A DNA stretch of 64,000 bases from DAOUKH01 sp965261455. GTDB lineage: Bacteria > Chloroflexota > Dehalococcoidia > SHYB01. The position numbers and the translations under genes were made by a program. This document shows, piece after piece, positions 51,264-59,518 of the stretch. Positions within the stretch are counted from its first letter, which is position 1. The number at the start of each line of letters is the position of its first letter. The notes beneath the pieces are model-generated. The model had not been told where the DNA came from. It searched no databases and saw nothing but the letters and a program-made list of their open reading frames with translations. The DNA is taken from the NCBI GenBank assembly GCA_965261455.1, contig OZ253453.1, forward strand, positions 434,001 to 498,000. Reading direction: 5' to 3'.

Positions 51264-52130
51264 TCAGGAGTCCCCTTCCATCGTCGATTCGTGCCAGTGG
51301 AGCGCGCGCCGCTCGACGAGCGCGGCCGCGGCGGTGAACAGGAGGCCGATGACCATGAGCGTGATCACCGCGCCGAAGAGTGTGGGCATGTCGAGGTTGT
51401 TCTGCGAGACGTTGATCACGTTGCCCAGCCCGGAGTCGCCGGAAAACCACTCGGCGAGCATGGCGCCGATGATAGCGAAGGGTATCGTAATCCGAATCGC
51501 GGCGAAGAGGTACGGCAGCGCGCTCGGCGCCCGGAGCCGCCAGAAGACCTCCCACCGCGACGCCCGCAGCGAGCGGAGAAAATCGAGGGCGCCGGGATTC
51601 ACCGACCGGAAGCCGATGACGCCGTTCACCAGAATGGGGAAGAAGGCGAGCAGCGCGGCGATAACGACCTTGGGGGCCGCACCGAAGCCGAACCAGATTA
51701 CCAGCAGTGGGGCGACGGCAACGAGCGGGGTGACCTTGGCGAGCACCGCCAGCGGATAGATGGTGCGTTCGAGGTAGAGCGAGTGGGCCATGAGCGCGGC
51801 GAGGACGACGGCGACCGCCGCGCCGGCGGCGAACCCTGCCAGGGCGCGCCACGTCGTTGTCAGGCCCTCCGAGGCGAAGAAGCCGAGGTCGGAGAAAAGC
51901 CGTTGGAGCACAACCGTCGGCGCGGGCAGGATGTACTCCGGCGTCCCGTCGATGCGCGTATAGAGCTCCCAACCTAGGCCCAGGAGGAAGAGGGCGAGCG
52001 CCGGCGGGACGGCGTACGCCACGGCGGGAACCGCGGCCTTCCAAAGCGCCTGCCCCAGGCTCCGCGCCGGCCCCGCCGCGCCCGCTTCCTCCGGCAGGCG
52101 CGCACGGCTAACCTCAAACGGTCGGTCCAT
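51264..52130 (-). CDS. ABC transporter permease, SsuC/TauC/ThiX family
   Basis: 288 aa, about six TM helices. EAA-loop region LDFLRSLRASRWEVFWRLRAPSALPYLFAAIRI is the BPD_transp_1 cytoplasmic motif. Imports sulfonates, taurine, nitrate or pyrimidine precursors in relatives. Overlaps the ATPase gene by 17 nt. No substrate-binding protein gene adjoins; the dioxygenase follows directly. Confidence 0.9.
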   Translation of the reverse strand: MDRPFEVSRARLPEEAGAAGPARSLGQALWKAAVPAVAYAVPPALALFLLGLGWELYTRIDGTPEYILPAPTVVLQRLFSDLGFFASEGLTTTWRALAGFAAGAAVAVVLAALMAHSLYLERTIYPLAVLAKVTPLVAVAPLLVIWFGFGAAPKVVIAALLAFFPILVNGVIGFRSVNPGALDFLRSLRASRWEVFWRLRAPSALPYLFAAIRITIPFAIIGAMLAEWFSGDSGLGNVINVSQNNLDMPTLFGAVITLMVIGLLFTAAAALVERRALHWHESTMEGDS

Positions 52131-52923
52131 ATGCCGCCCCCCGCGCCAAAAGGCGCTGCACCTGATCGACGTAACTAAGGAACTCGCCGCTCCGTTCGAT
52201 GACGGTCTCGCGGGGACGAGGCAGGCCGATGGGAACAGCCGTGGCGATGCGTCCGGGGGGGCCGTCCATGACGAGCACCCTGTCCGCCATCGCCACGGCT
52301 TCGACGATGCTATGCGTCACCATGATCGCCGTTGCTCCCGACCGCTCCCACAGGCGCAGGATCTCGTAGCGCATCGCGGCCCGCGTGATCTCGTCCAGGG
52401 AGCCCAGCGGCTCGTCGAGCAGCAGCAACTCGGGGCCGATCACCAGCGCCCGGGCGAGCGCGGCGCGCTGTTTCATCCCGCCCGAAAGCTGTTTGGGGTA
52501 GAAGCGGCGGAAGTCGGCGAGCCCCACGAGGTCGACGGACCGGGCGGCGGCATCGCCTCCGCCGCGCCCGCCGCCGTTGACCTCGACGGCGAGCCGCACG
52601 TTGCGCTCCACGTCGAGCCAGGGGAGCAGCGCGGGGTCTTGGAAGACGAAGCCGATGGCCTTGCGCGCCTGCGCCGCTTCCGGCGGCGCGCCGCTGATCT
52701 CGACTATGCCCTCGGTGGGCGCGAGCAGGCCGCCGACGGCCCGCAGCAGCGTCGTCTTGCCGCAGCCGCTCGCCCCCACGACGGCGACGAACTCGCCGCG
52801 CGCCGCCTCGAAGCTCGCGCCGCGGAGCGCCTCCACGCCGCCGTTCCTCGATGGATAGCGCACGCCGACCCCCCGCGCCGTCACGTGCGAGTCAGCCTCT
52901 CTTGGGTTCGGGTTCGCGTCCAT
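52114..52923 (-). CDS. ABC transporter ATP-binding protein, SsuB/TauB family
   Basis: 269 aa. Walker A GASGCGKTT, Q-loop FVFQDPALLPWLDVERNV (diagnostic of the nitrate/sulfonate/taurine family), signature LSGGMKQRAALARAL, Walker B LLLLDEPLGSLD and H-loop MVTHSIVEAVAMADRV. Start ATG at 52923 with GGAGGC upstream. First gene of the ABC-dioxygenase(-metH) run. Substrate most likely an organosulfur compound, from context. Confidence 0.93.
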   Translation of the reverse strand: MDANPNPREADSHVTARGVGVRYPSRNGGVEALRGASFEAARGEFVAVVGASGCGKTTLLRAVGGLLAPTEGIVEISGAPPEAAQARKAIGFVFQDPALLPWLDVERNVRLAVEVNGGGRGGGDAAARSVDLVGLADFRRFYPKQLSGGMKQRAALARALVIGPELLLLDEPLGSLDEITRAAMRYEILRLWERSGATAIMVTHSIVEAVAMADRVLVMDGPPGRIATAVPIGLPRPRETVIERSGEFLSYVDQVQRLLARGAAYGPTV

Positions 52924-53023
52924 GTCCCGGACGCCTCCGCTCTCGTCTTCCGGCCCTCTGAAGGGCGCAGGCGGTTGGGCGGGGCAATTCTAGCACGGGG
53001 CCTCGATGTGGTACTGTGCGAGG

Positions 53024-53039
53024 AGGCCCCGCGGGGCCT
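53024..53039. repeat. Perfect 16-bp palindrome
   Basis: AGGCCCCG-CGGGGCCT, ending 7 nt before the ATG at 53047 and overlapping the AGGAGG ribosome-site-like sequence upstream. May be a regulatory hairpin of the small gene. Confidence 0.5.
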
Positions 53040-53046
53040 GGCGGCG

Positions 53047-53313
53047 GTCATGGACGACACGGAATTCATCACGCGCTTGAAGGAAAAGATCGAAGCCTCG
53101 TCAGGGGTAACGATCGACTTCGAGGTGGACCACGACGACAAGCAGCGCTTCGCCATCGACTTCTCGGACTCGACGCCCAAGGTAACCTTCGGCTCCGAGG
53201 CGATCACCAACGCCGGCCTTGCCCGCATGTTTAGCCAGTACGCGATCCTTTGCCTGAAAGAAGGCCGCGAAGTCGGCAAGGAAGAGTTCCTGCTCTACCT
53301 CCGCCGCAACTAA
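53047..53313 (+). CDS. Small conserved-looking hypothetical protein
   Basis: 88 aa: MDDTEFITRLKEKIEASSGVT, an acidic middle (FEVDHDDKQRFAIDFSD) and VTFGSEAITNAGLARMFSQYAI with EGREVGKEEFLLYLRRN at the end. Unrecognised. The alternation of hydrophobic and acidic residues suggests a folded alpha/beta protein. Start ATG at 53047; the in-frame frame continues upstream over the ABC gene antisense. Its genic neighbours downstream run in the same direction. Confidence 0.7.
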   Translation, partial: VMDDTEFITRLKEKIEASSGVTIDFEVDHDDKQRFAIDFSDSTPKVTFGSEAITNAGLARMFSQYAILCLKEGREVGKEEFLLYLRRN

Positions 53314-53338
53314 CCGCCCCGGCTAAGGAAGGAACAAC

Positions 53339-53671
53339 GTGGCACGAGACGCTGAGACCCTGCAGGCCCTGAAGATCGCCGGAGCAAACCTACGCAAAGC
53401 CGTCGAATCGAACGAACGCTACGCGCATTTTGCCGCGCTTTCCGTGCTCTCCCAAGCCATCCTCGAAGTGATTCAAGGCCTAGGCCCGGCGCGCAAGGAG
53501 GTTGCGCGGACCCTTCCGCAGCGACTCAAGGAACTTCGGGAGATCATGGACTTGCCCGAAGCAGCGCTGAAGCAACTGGCGGAGGGCGAACAGGAATTCC
53601 TCCAAGGCCTTCACGCCGGCCCCGCGGGCACTCCAAAGCTGGGCTTCTTGAACCGGTTCCGAGTGCCGTAA
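53339..53671 (+). CDS. Helical hypothetical protein
   Basis: 110 aa, mostly helical (RDAETLQALKIAGANLRKAVESNERYAHFAAL; RLKELREIMDLPEAALKQLAEGEQEFLQGL). No family recognised. GTG start at 53339 with AAGGAAGGA upstream, 26 nt after the preceding gene. Confidence 0.7.
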   Translation: MARDAETLQALKIAGANLRKAVESNERYAHFAALSVLSQAILEVIQGLGPARKEVARTLPQRLKELREIMDLPEAALKQLAEGEQEFLQGLHAGPAGTPKLGFLNRFRVP

Positions 53672-53835
53672 GCCCCGGCTTCCGGGCCGATACTGACGCC
53701 CGGCATTGCGCGTTGGGATTGGCGAGTGCCGTGTACACGATCCTCGGGATGCCGCAACGCCACCGCCCCGCCGCCTTCCTTGCCCGCCGCCTCTCCCGCG
53801 GGCTATCATGGGCCGCGTTGCGAAAGGAGAGGCCC

Positions 53836-54330
53836 ATGCCCCTGGTGATTACCCCCGAGGCCGAGGCGCTCAAAGGCGTCGAGTCCGACCCCATCGTCAT
53901 AGAGATCGAGAAGCACGATATACAGAACTTCGCCACTGCTATCGCGTGGCCCAACAAGCCGAATCCGGCGTACTACGACGAGGCCACCGGCGAGGCTTCC
54001 GAGTACGGCTCGATCGTCGCCCCGCCCAGCTTCGGGACGCGCCTGGGCTTCATCGGCGGCATCTACGACAAGGTCAAGAACGCGCTGCCCAAGTACCGCG
54101 TGGGACTCAACGGCGGGCTCGAATACATCCGCAAGGCGCCCATCCGGCCCGGCGACCGGCTCACCGGCCGGGGCAAGCTGGCGAACCTCAAAGAGAGCCC
54201 GCGTGACGACGGCGGCGCGATGCTCCTCGTCACCTTCGAGGGCAACTTCATCAACCAGGACGGCGTGGACATCCTCACGTCCCGCATGACCCTCATCTGG
54301 ATGTACGGCAAGGAGGACCTCAACGGCTAG
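53836..54330 (+). CDS. FAS1-like dehydratase N-terminal / MaoC-like hot-dog protein
   Basis: 164 aa single hot-dog domain. The region FATAIAWPNKPNPAYYDEATGEASEYGSIVAPPSF matches the MaoC-dehydratase N-terminal family, but the catalytic His position of the active hot-dog motif is Tyr, as in the non-catalytic half of heteromeric hydratases. Start ATG at 53836 with AAAGGAGAGG. The next gene is the complementary hot-dog protein; together they resemble the two halves of a double-hot-dog (R)-enoyl-CoA hydratase. Confidence 0.85.
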   Translation: MPLVITPEAEALKGVESDPIVIEIEKHDIQNFATAIAWPNKPNPAYYDEATGEASEYGSIVAPPSFGTRLGFIGGIYDKVKNALPKYRVGLNGGLEYIRKAPIRPGDRLTGRGKLANLKESPRDDGGAMLLVTFEGNFINQDGVDILTSRMTLIWMYGKEDLNG

Positions 54331-54358
54331 GCGCGGGACGCCTCCGGAGAGCAACGAG

Positions 54359-54781
54359 ATGACGGCACGCACATTCGACGACGTTCAAGAAGGCGACGAG
54401 CTCGAACCCTACTCGGTGAACGCGGGCTACATGGAACTGAACCGCTTCGCCGCGGCGAACAACGAGTTCGTCATGATCCACATGGACCCTGATTACTCCA
54501 AGAACGTGGCCAAGCTGCCCGACGCCATCGTCATGGGCAACCTGAAGCTGGCCTACATCGCGAACATGATCGACGCCTGGCGGGGCGGCGCGGGCTGGGT
54601 GAGCCGGCTCGAGGTCTCTTTCCGCGGCATGGACCCCGTCAACGAGACGCTGACCGCCAAGGGCGTGGTGAAGGCCAAGCGCGAGGAGGACGGCGAGAAG
54701 CTCGTCGATCTCGACGTCTGGGTCGAGAACGCGGCGGGGAAGAAGACCACTCCAGGCGCGGCGACCGTCTCGCTGCCCTAG
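54359..54781 (+). CDS. MaoC-like (R)-specific enoyl-CoA hydratase subunit
   Basis: 140 aa hot-dog domain. NNEFVMIHMDPDYSKN is the hydratase-2 region: the catalytic His and following Asp are present, with Glu at the usual Asp position five residues before His; MGNLKLAYIANMIDAW is the substrate loop. Probably the catalytic partner of the previous gene, hydrating an enoyl-CoA made with the flanking CoA-transferases. Start ATG at 54359 with GGAGAGCAACGAG. Confidence 0.87.
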   Translation: MTARTFDDVQEGDELEPYSVNAGYMELNRFAAANNEFVMIHMDPDYSKNVAKLPDAIVMGNLKLAYIANMIDAWRGGAGWVSRLEVSFRGMDPVNETLTAKGVVKAKREEDGEKLVDLDVWVENAAGKKTTPGAATVSLP

Positions 54782-54791
54782 ACCGGCCCGT

Positions 54792-56039
54792 ATGCCCTCC
54801 GCCGCAAACCCCCTGCCCCCGCTGCGAGTCCTCGACCTGACCAACATCCGCGGGCATTTCTGCGGCAAGGTGCTGGGCGACATGGGCTGCGACGTCGTCA
54901 AGATCGAGCCGCCCGGCGGCGACCCCGCCCGCGACCGCGGCCCCTTCGTCGAAGACGTTCCCGACCGCAACCGCAGCCTCACCTGGCTCGCCTATAACAC
55001 CAGTAAGCGGGGCGTCACGCTCAACATCGAGAGCGAGGACGGACGGGGCATCCTCCGCCACATGGTTGAGAAGGCCGACATCCTTATCGAGTCCTTCGAC
55101 CCCGGCTACCTCGACGGGCTGGGGCTGAGCTACCCCGAGCTGCGCAAGGTCAAACCCGACCTCATCATGACGTCGATCACGCCCTTTGGGCAGGAAGGGC
55201 CGTACCGGGATTACGCGGACTCGGACATCGTGCTCATGGCGCTGGGCGGGTTCATGTCGGAGAACGGCTACCCCGACTCGCCGCCGATCCGCATGAGCCT
55301 CGACCAAGCGTACAACCACGGCGGAGCCTATGGCGCGGCGGCCACCCTCACCGCCTACCACCACCGCGAGACCGGCGGCGGCGGGCAGCGCCTCGACCTC
55401 TCCATCCAAGAGGCCATCATGCTCATCGTCGATCCGGTGCTCCAGCACTGGCTCATCGAGGGCAAGCGCGGTACCAACCGCGTCGGGCCCGCGATGCGGC
55501 GCGGCGACGTGCAGATGCAGCTCATCTGGCCCTGCAAGGACGGCTACGCCGCCTGGCGGCTCTTCACCGGCCAGCCGGTGGGCCGCCGTACCCACCGCAT
55601 CATCGAATGGGCCGAAGAGGACGGCCAGGAGACGGGCCTACGGGACGTCAAGTGGGTCGACATCGACATGAACGACATAACGCCCGAGATGATCGACGTG
55701 TGGAACGTCCAGTTCAGCGAGTTCTTCCGCACCCACACCAAGAGCGAGCTGGTGCGGGGCGCCATCGAGCGCGGGCTGATGCTCTATCCCGTCAACACCA
55801 TCGCCGACATGATGTCCGACTCCCAGTTCACCGCCCGCGACTACTTCCAGGAGATCGAGCACCCCGAGTTGGGCCGCTCCGCCAAGTACCCGGGCGCCTA
55901 CTGGAAGAGCGAGAGGACGCCGGTGCGTGTCCGCGGCCGGGCGCCGCTGATCGGCGAGCACAACGCCGAGATCTACGTCGACGAGTTGGGCCTCTCGACC
56001 GAGCGGCTCATCGCCTTCCGCGAGGCGGGGGTGATCTAG
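54792..56039 (+). CDS. CaiB/BaiF CoA-transferase, catalytic Asp replaced by Tyr
   Basis: 415 aa. LRVLDLTNIRGHFCGKVLGDMGCDVVKIEPPGG, SKRGVTLNIES, GGGQRLDLSIQEA and RAPLIGEHNAEIY. Alignment of DQAYNHGGAYGA with the active paralogue GDIAGGLYGA places Tyr at the catalytic Asp position. Its stop overlaps the start of the next CaiB gene (TAGTG), which has the Asp, so the two likely form a heteromer such as benzylsuccinate CoA-transferase BbsEF, where one subunit is thought to be inactive. Most similar in this window to the Glu variant at 20148. Confidence 0.86.
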   Translation: MPSAANPLPPLRVLDLTNIRGHFCGKVLGDMGCDVVKIEPPGGDPARDRGPFVEDVPDRNRSLTWLAYNTSKRGVTLNIESEDGRGILRHMVEKADILIESFDPGYLDGLGLSYPELRKVKPDLIMTSITPFGQEGPYRDYADSDIVLMALGGFMSENGYPDSPPIRMSLDQAYNHGGAYGAAATLTAYHHRETGGGGQRLDLSIQEAIMLIVDPVLQHWLIEGKRGTNRVGPAMRRGDVQMQLIWPCKDGYAAWRLFTGQPVGRRTHRIIEWAEEDGQETGLRDVKWVDIDMNDITPEMIDVWNVQFSEFFRTHTKSELVRGAIERGLMLYPVNTIADMMSDSQFTARDYFQEIEHPELGRSAKYPGAYWKSERTPVRVRGRAPLIGEHNAEIYVDELGLSTERLIAFREAGVI

Positions 56040-57253
56040 TGAACAAGCCGCGGATGCTCGAAGGGCTCAAGGTCGTCGACTTCACCTGGGCCATCGCCGG
56101 GCCGTTCACCGCCCGCTACCTCGCGGACAACGGGGCCACGGTGGTCAAGGTCGAGAGCGCGCGCCGCGTCGACGCCATGCGCACCTTCCAGCCCTACAAG
56201 GACCGCAAGCCCGGCATCAACCGCAGCGCCGTCTACGCCGCGATGAACTCCAGCAAACTCAGCATCGCGTTGAACATGACGAAGCCCGAGGCCCGCGAGA
56301 TCGCCAAGAAGCTCATCGCCTGGTGCGACATCGTCGTGGAGAACTTCGCCCCCGATGCGATGGGGAACTGGGGCCTGGCCTACGAGGACATCGTCAAGTT
56401 CAACGAGAACGTCATCATGATCAGCATGTCGTCCATGGGGGCGACGGGGCCACTGGCTCACTACCACGGCCTTGGCTTCCACATCCAGGGCTTCGCCGGG
56501 TTCTGCAACATCACCGGCTTCCCTGACCGCTCTCCCTTCGGCGCGGTGGCCTACACCGACTTCATCGGGCCGCCGCTGGCGATCTCAGCCCTGATGGGCG
56601 CCCTCGACCACCGCCGCCGAACCGGTGAGGGCCAGCACATCGACATGGCCCAGGTCGAGGGGGGGATCCACTTCCTCGGGCCCGCCGTGCTCGACTACTC
56701 CTTCAACCAGCGCGATGCCGGACGCCGCGGCAACGACTCGACCTACGCCGCGCCGCACAACGCCTACGCCTGCGCCGGCGACGACCGCTGGTGTGTGATC
56801 TCCGTCTTCACCGACGAGCAGTGGAGGGGGCTCGTGGAGGTCGTCGGCGACGAGGCGCTGCGCGACGACCGCTTCGCCACGCTGGCGGGCCGGCTGGAAC
56901 GCCGTCGCGAGATCGACGAGCGCCTCGCCGAATGGACGCGGGGCCGCTCGCCGCAGGAAGTCATGGAGTCGCTGCAGGCGGTGGGGGTGCCCGCGGGCGT
57001 CGTCTCCGACGGCGCCGACCTGGATGAGGACAAGCAGCTCGCGGCCCGCAACTTCTACAAGCACTTCGAGCATCTCGAAATCGGCGACTACAAGACCCGC
57101 CGCCAGACCCCGGTCATCGCCTCCGACGCCGACACCGACCCCTACTCCGAGGCCCCGATGCTCGGCCAGCACACCGAATACGTCCTAACCGAGCTGCTCC
57201 ACGTCCCCGACGAAGAGTGGGTACCCCTCATGGACCAGGGCGTCTTCCACTAG
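56039..57253 (+). CDS. CaiB/BaiF CoA-transferase (Asp-containing partner)
   Basis: 404 aa. LKVVDFTWAIAGPFTARYLADNGATVVKVES, catalytic Asp in VAYTDFIGPPLA, GEGQHIDMAQVEGGIHFL and APMLGQHTEYVL. Start GTG at 56039 sharing one base with the upstream stop, or ATG 56054. Probable active subunit of a heteromeric CoA-transferase with the gene at 54792. The cluster of hydratase plus CoA-transferase suggests activation and degradation of an acid through CoA thioesters. Confidence 0.9.
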   Translation: MNKPRMLEGLKVVDFTWAIAGPFTARYLADNGATVVKVESARRVDAMRTFQPYKDRKPGINRSAVYAAMNSSKLSIALNMTKPEAREIAKKLIAWCDIVVENFAPDAMGNWGLAYEDIVKFNENVIMISMSSMGATGPLAHYHGLGFHIQGFAGFCNITGFPDRSPFGAVAYTDFIGPPLAISALMGALDHRRRTGEGQHIDMAQVEGGIHFLGPAVLDYSFNQRDAGRRGNDSTYAAPHNAYACAGDDRWCVISVFTDEQWRGLVEVVGDEALRDDRFATLAGRLERRREIDERLAEWTRGRSPQEVMESLQAVGVPAGVVSDGADLDEDKQLAARNFYKHFEHLEIGDYKTRRQTPVIASDADTDPYSEAPMLGQHTEYVLTELLHVPDEEWVPLMDQGVFH

Positions 57254-57264
57254 CGCCCCGGCCT

Positions 57265-57370
57265 CTCCTGCTTCTGGGGGAGCGCCCTAAGCCCCCATTT
57301 TGGGGAGACACTGAGAGAGGGCACGCGCCGCAGGCGCGTCGGCGACCGCAGGGCGCCTCCCCAATGTCAC
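57265..57370. repeat. Dispersed hairpin repeat (copy 9)
   Basis: CCCCCATTTTGGGGAGACAC-TGAGAGAGGGCACGCGCCGCAGGCGCGT, the same module as 10428-10475 and 14486-14540, in the gap between two convergent genes. Confidence 0.6.
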
Positions 57371-57375
57371 CGTCC

Positions 57376-58692
57376 CTACGGGACGTCGAGCGTGGTCGCC
57401 TCTTTGGCCGCCTCATCCGAAGGGGCACCCTCCGGCGCGCCGCGTAGCGCCGCCAAGCGGACGGTCGCGGTCACGCCGTCGCCCTCGGGGCTTTCAAGCT
57501 CGATCGAGCCGCCGTGGGCCTCGACCAGCGCCTTGGCGATGGAGAGGCCGAGCCCCGAGCCGCCGGGCTCCCGCCGCGCAGCGTCGACCCGGTAGAAGCG
57601 GTCGAAGACGTGGGGCAGGTGCTCCGGCTGAATGCCGAGACCCGTGTCGGACACCGCGATACTCGCCTCGCTCCCGTTGAAGTCGAGCCCCACCTCGATA
57701 CGCCCACCGGGAGGCGTGTACTTGAGCGCGTTGTCTACCAGGGCGAGGAGCGCCTGGCGAAGCCGTTCCCGGTCGCCCTGAGCGGTGACCCCGAAGGAGG
57801 GCGAGACGCATTCGAGGGTGAGGCCGCGCATCTCGGCGAGCGGGTGCGTGTCCCCGCACACCTGCCGGACAAGGTCGGACAGGTCCACGGTATCTTCCCG
57901 CAGCGCCAACCGGCCTCCGTCCGACTGCTCCAGCGTCAGGAGGGACGTGACCATGTCGCTCAGGTATTCCGCCTCGTTCACGATGCCGTCGACGAGGTGC
58001 GCGTTCTCGTCGATCGTCTGGCCCCGGTGGCGGCGGATCAGCTCGGCGTTGCCCCTGATGAGCGTGAGCGGCGTACGGAGCTCGTGCGAGGCGTCGGCGA
58101 CGAAGCGGCGCTGACGCTCAAAGGCGCGCCTCGTGGGGATGAGCGCCCGGTTGGCGAGGAACCAGCCGCCGACGAGCGCCAGCGTCAGCGCGCCCATTTC
58201 CGAGCCGGCGAGGATCCAGGCCAGCTCGACGAGCGCTCTTTGCTGCGACTCGATGGACTGCCCCACCTGCAGCACGCCAAGCGGCCGCCCGTCTCGGGTG
58301 ACTACCGCAACCGAGAGCAGCCGCACGGTCTGGTTGTTGATCTCAACGTTGCTGTAGTGCGTATGTCCCTGAAGCGCCTGCAGCACACCGTGGGGATCGG
58401 GCGATGAATCGACGGCCAGGCGCTGCGGGTTCTGCGCCAACTGCCCCGAAGTGTCGACGCTTAGGTAGAAGACGTCACCGGGATAGCCGCCCTGCGGCAT
58501 GATCGTCGGGAAGCCGGGAGTCGCTGAGAAGTCCCGAAGCGCGTGGGCGGCGCCCTCCCGCAGGTTGGCGTTGACCTCGCCGTTGAGGGTGCGCGCCGTC
58601 ATGTAGAAGATGCCCACCCCCAAGCCCACCAGCAGCGCGGCGAACACGACGAAGTTCCAGCCCAACAGGCGAAGACGTATGGCGTTGAACAT
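57376..58692 (-). CDS. Sensor histidine kinase
   Basis: 438 aa. Two TM helices (near residues 11-31 and ~160-185) enclosing an extracellular sensor domain of ~125 residues, then H-box FVADASHELRTPLTLIRGN (His near residue 200), N-box LLALVDNALKYTPPGG, and G1/G2 boxes DTGLGI and GSGLGLSIAKALVEAHGG. No obvious HAMP separate from the second TM. Autophosphorylates and passes phosphate to the regulator encoded upstream, 15 nt away. Signal unknown. Confidence 0.94.
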   Translation of the reverse strand: MFNAIRLRLLGWNFVVFAALLVGLGVGIFYMTARTLNGEVNANLREGAAHALRDFSATPGFPTIMPQGGYPGDVFYLSVDTSGQLAQNPQRLAVDSSPDPHGVLQALQGHTHYSNVEINNQTVRLLSVAVVTRDGRPLGVLQVGQSIESQQRALVELAWILAGSEMGALTLALVGGWFLANRALIPTRRAFERQRRFVADASHELRTPLTLIRGNAELIRRHRGQTIDENAHLVDGIVNEAEYLSDMVTSLLTLEQSDGGRLALREDTVDLSDLVRQVCGDTHPLAEMRGLTLECVSPSFGVTAQGDRERLRQALLALVDNALKYTPPGGRIEVGLDFNGSEASIAVSDTGLGIQPEHLPHVFDRFYRVDAARREPGGSGLGLSIAKALVEAHGGSIELESPEGDGVTATVRLAALRGAPEGAPSDEAAKEATTLDVP

Positions 58693-58707
58693 CGTGGCCT
58701 CCGCCGG

Positions 58708-59385
58708 CTAGGCGGCCCCCTTCAGGATGTAGCCCACGCCGCGGACCGTCCGAATCAGGTTCTTGCCGCCGCCGGCCGAGAGTTTGTTCCGCAAGTAGTG
58801 TATGTACAAGTCCACCACGTTGAGTGTTACGTCCGAAGCGAGCCCCCAGACTCTATCGGCGATTCGCTCGCGGCTCTGGACCGCGCCCGGATTTCGCATC
58901 AGGTGTTCGAGGAGAGCAAACTCCTTCGGAGTGAGATCGATCGCGGAGCCGTCGAGGACGACCTCCCTTGATTGCAGGTCGAGGGTGAGGCCCGCGGCCT
59001 CGATCTTGGTCGGGTCGCGGGGGTCGATCTTGCGGCGGCCGAGGGCACGGATGCGGGCGAAGAGCTCTTCCAGCGCGAAGGGCTTGACCAAGTAGTCGTC
59101 GGCCCCGGCGTCGAGGCCCTCGACGCGGTCGGCGATCTCGCCTCGAGCGGTCAGCATCAAAATGGGAGTGGCGACCTTCTCGGCCCGCAGGGCGCGGGCG
59201 ACCTCCATACCGGGCATCTTCGGCAGCATGAGGTCGAGAACAATGACGTCGTAGGCGCCGCCGGCGGCGAGGTCGTAGCCTTCCTCGCCGTCGACGGCGA
59301 TTTCGGCCACGTGCCCCTCTTCGTTGAGCGCCTGGGCGATCAGATTCGCCAGCCGCGGCTCGTCTTCTACTACGAGAATATGCAT
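58708..59385 (-). CDS. OmpR/PhoB-family response regulator
   Basis: 225 aa. Receiver domain: VVEDEPRLANLI acidic pocket, phospho-Asp in DVIVLDLMLPKMPGM, Thr in ILMLTARGEI and Lys in DDYLVKPFALEEL. C-terminal winged helix with LTPKEFALLEHLMRNPGAVQSRERIADRVWG and TVRGVGYIL. Start ATG at 59385 (MHILVVEDEP); ATG at 59403 is in frame. Divergent from htrA, so it may control that protease in an envelope-stress circuit (inference). Confidence 0.95.
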   Translation of the reverse strand: MHILVVEDEPRLANLIAQALNEEGHVAEIAVDGEEGYDLAAGGAYDVIVLDLMLPKMPGMEVARALRAEKVATPILMLTARGEIADRVEGLDAGADDYLVKPFALEELFARIRALGRRKIDPRDPTKIEAAGLTLDLQSREVVLDGSAIDLTPKEFALLEHLMRNPGAVQSRERIADRVWGLASDVTLNVVDLYIHYLRNKLSAGGGKNLIRTVRGVGYILKGAA

Positions 59386-59474
59386 CGCAAAGGGAGCATA
59401 CACGAACCGCCGCGGGTGCTCTAACGTATTTCTAAGCGCCCGAGGTCTAAGGCCACGGGTCGGACGCGGCGGCT

Positions 59475-59480
59475 TATACT
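59475..59480 (+). promoter_or_regulatory. -10 hexamer TATACT for htrA
   Basis: TATACT 39 nt before the htrA ATG in the divergent intergenic region shared with the response regulator gene. No clear -35. Confidence 0.4.
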
Positions 59481-59518
59481 TGCCGCGACGGCCTCGCGGC
59501 CGCCCGAGTGAAAACGGT

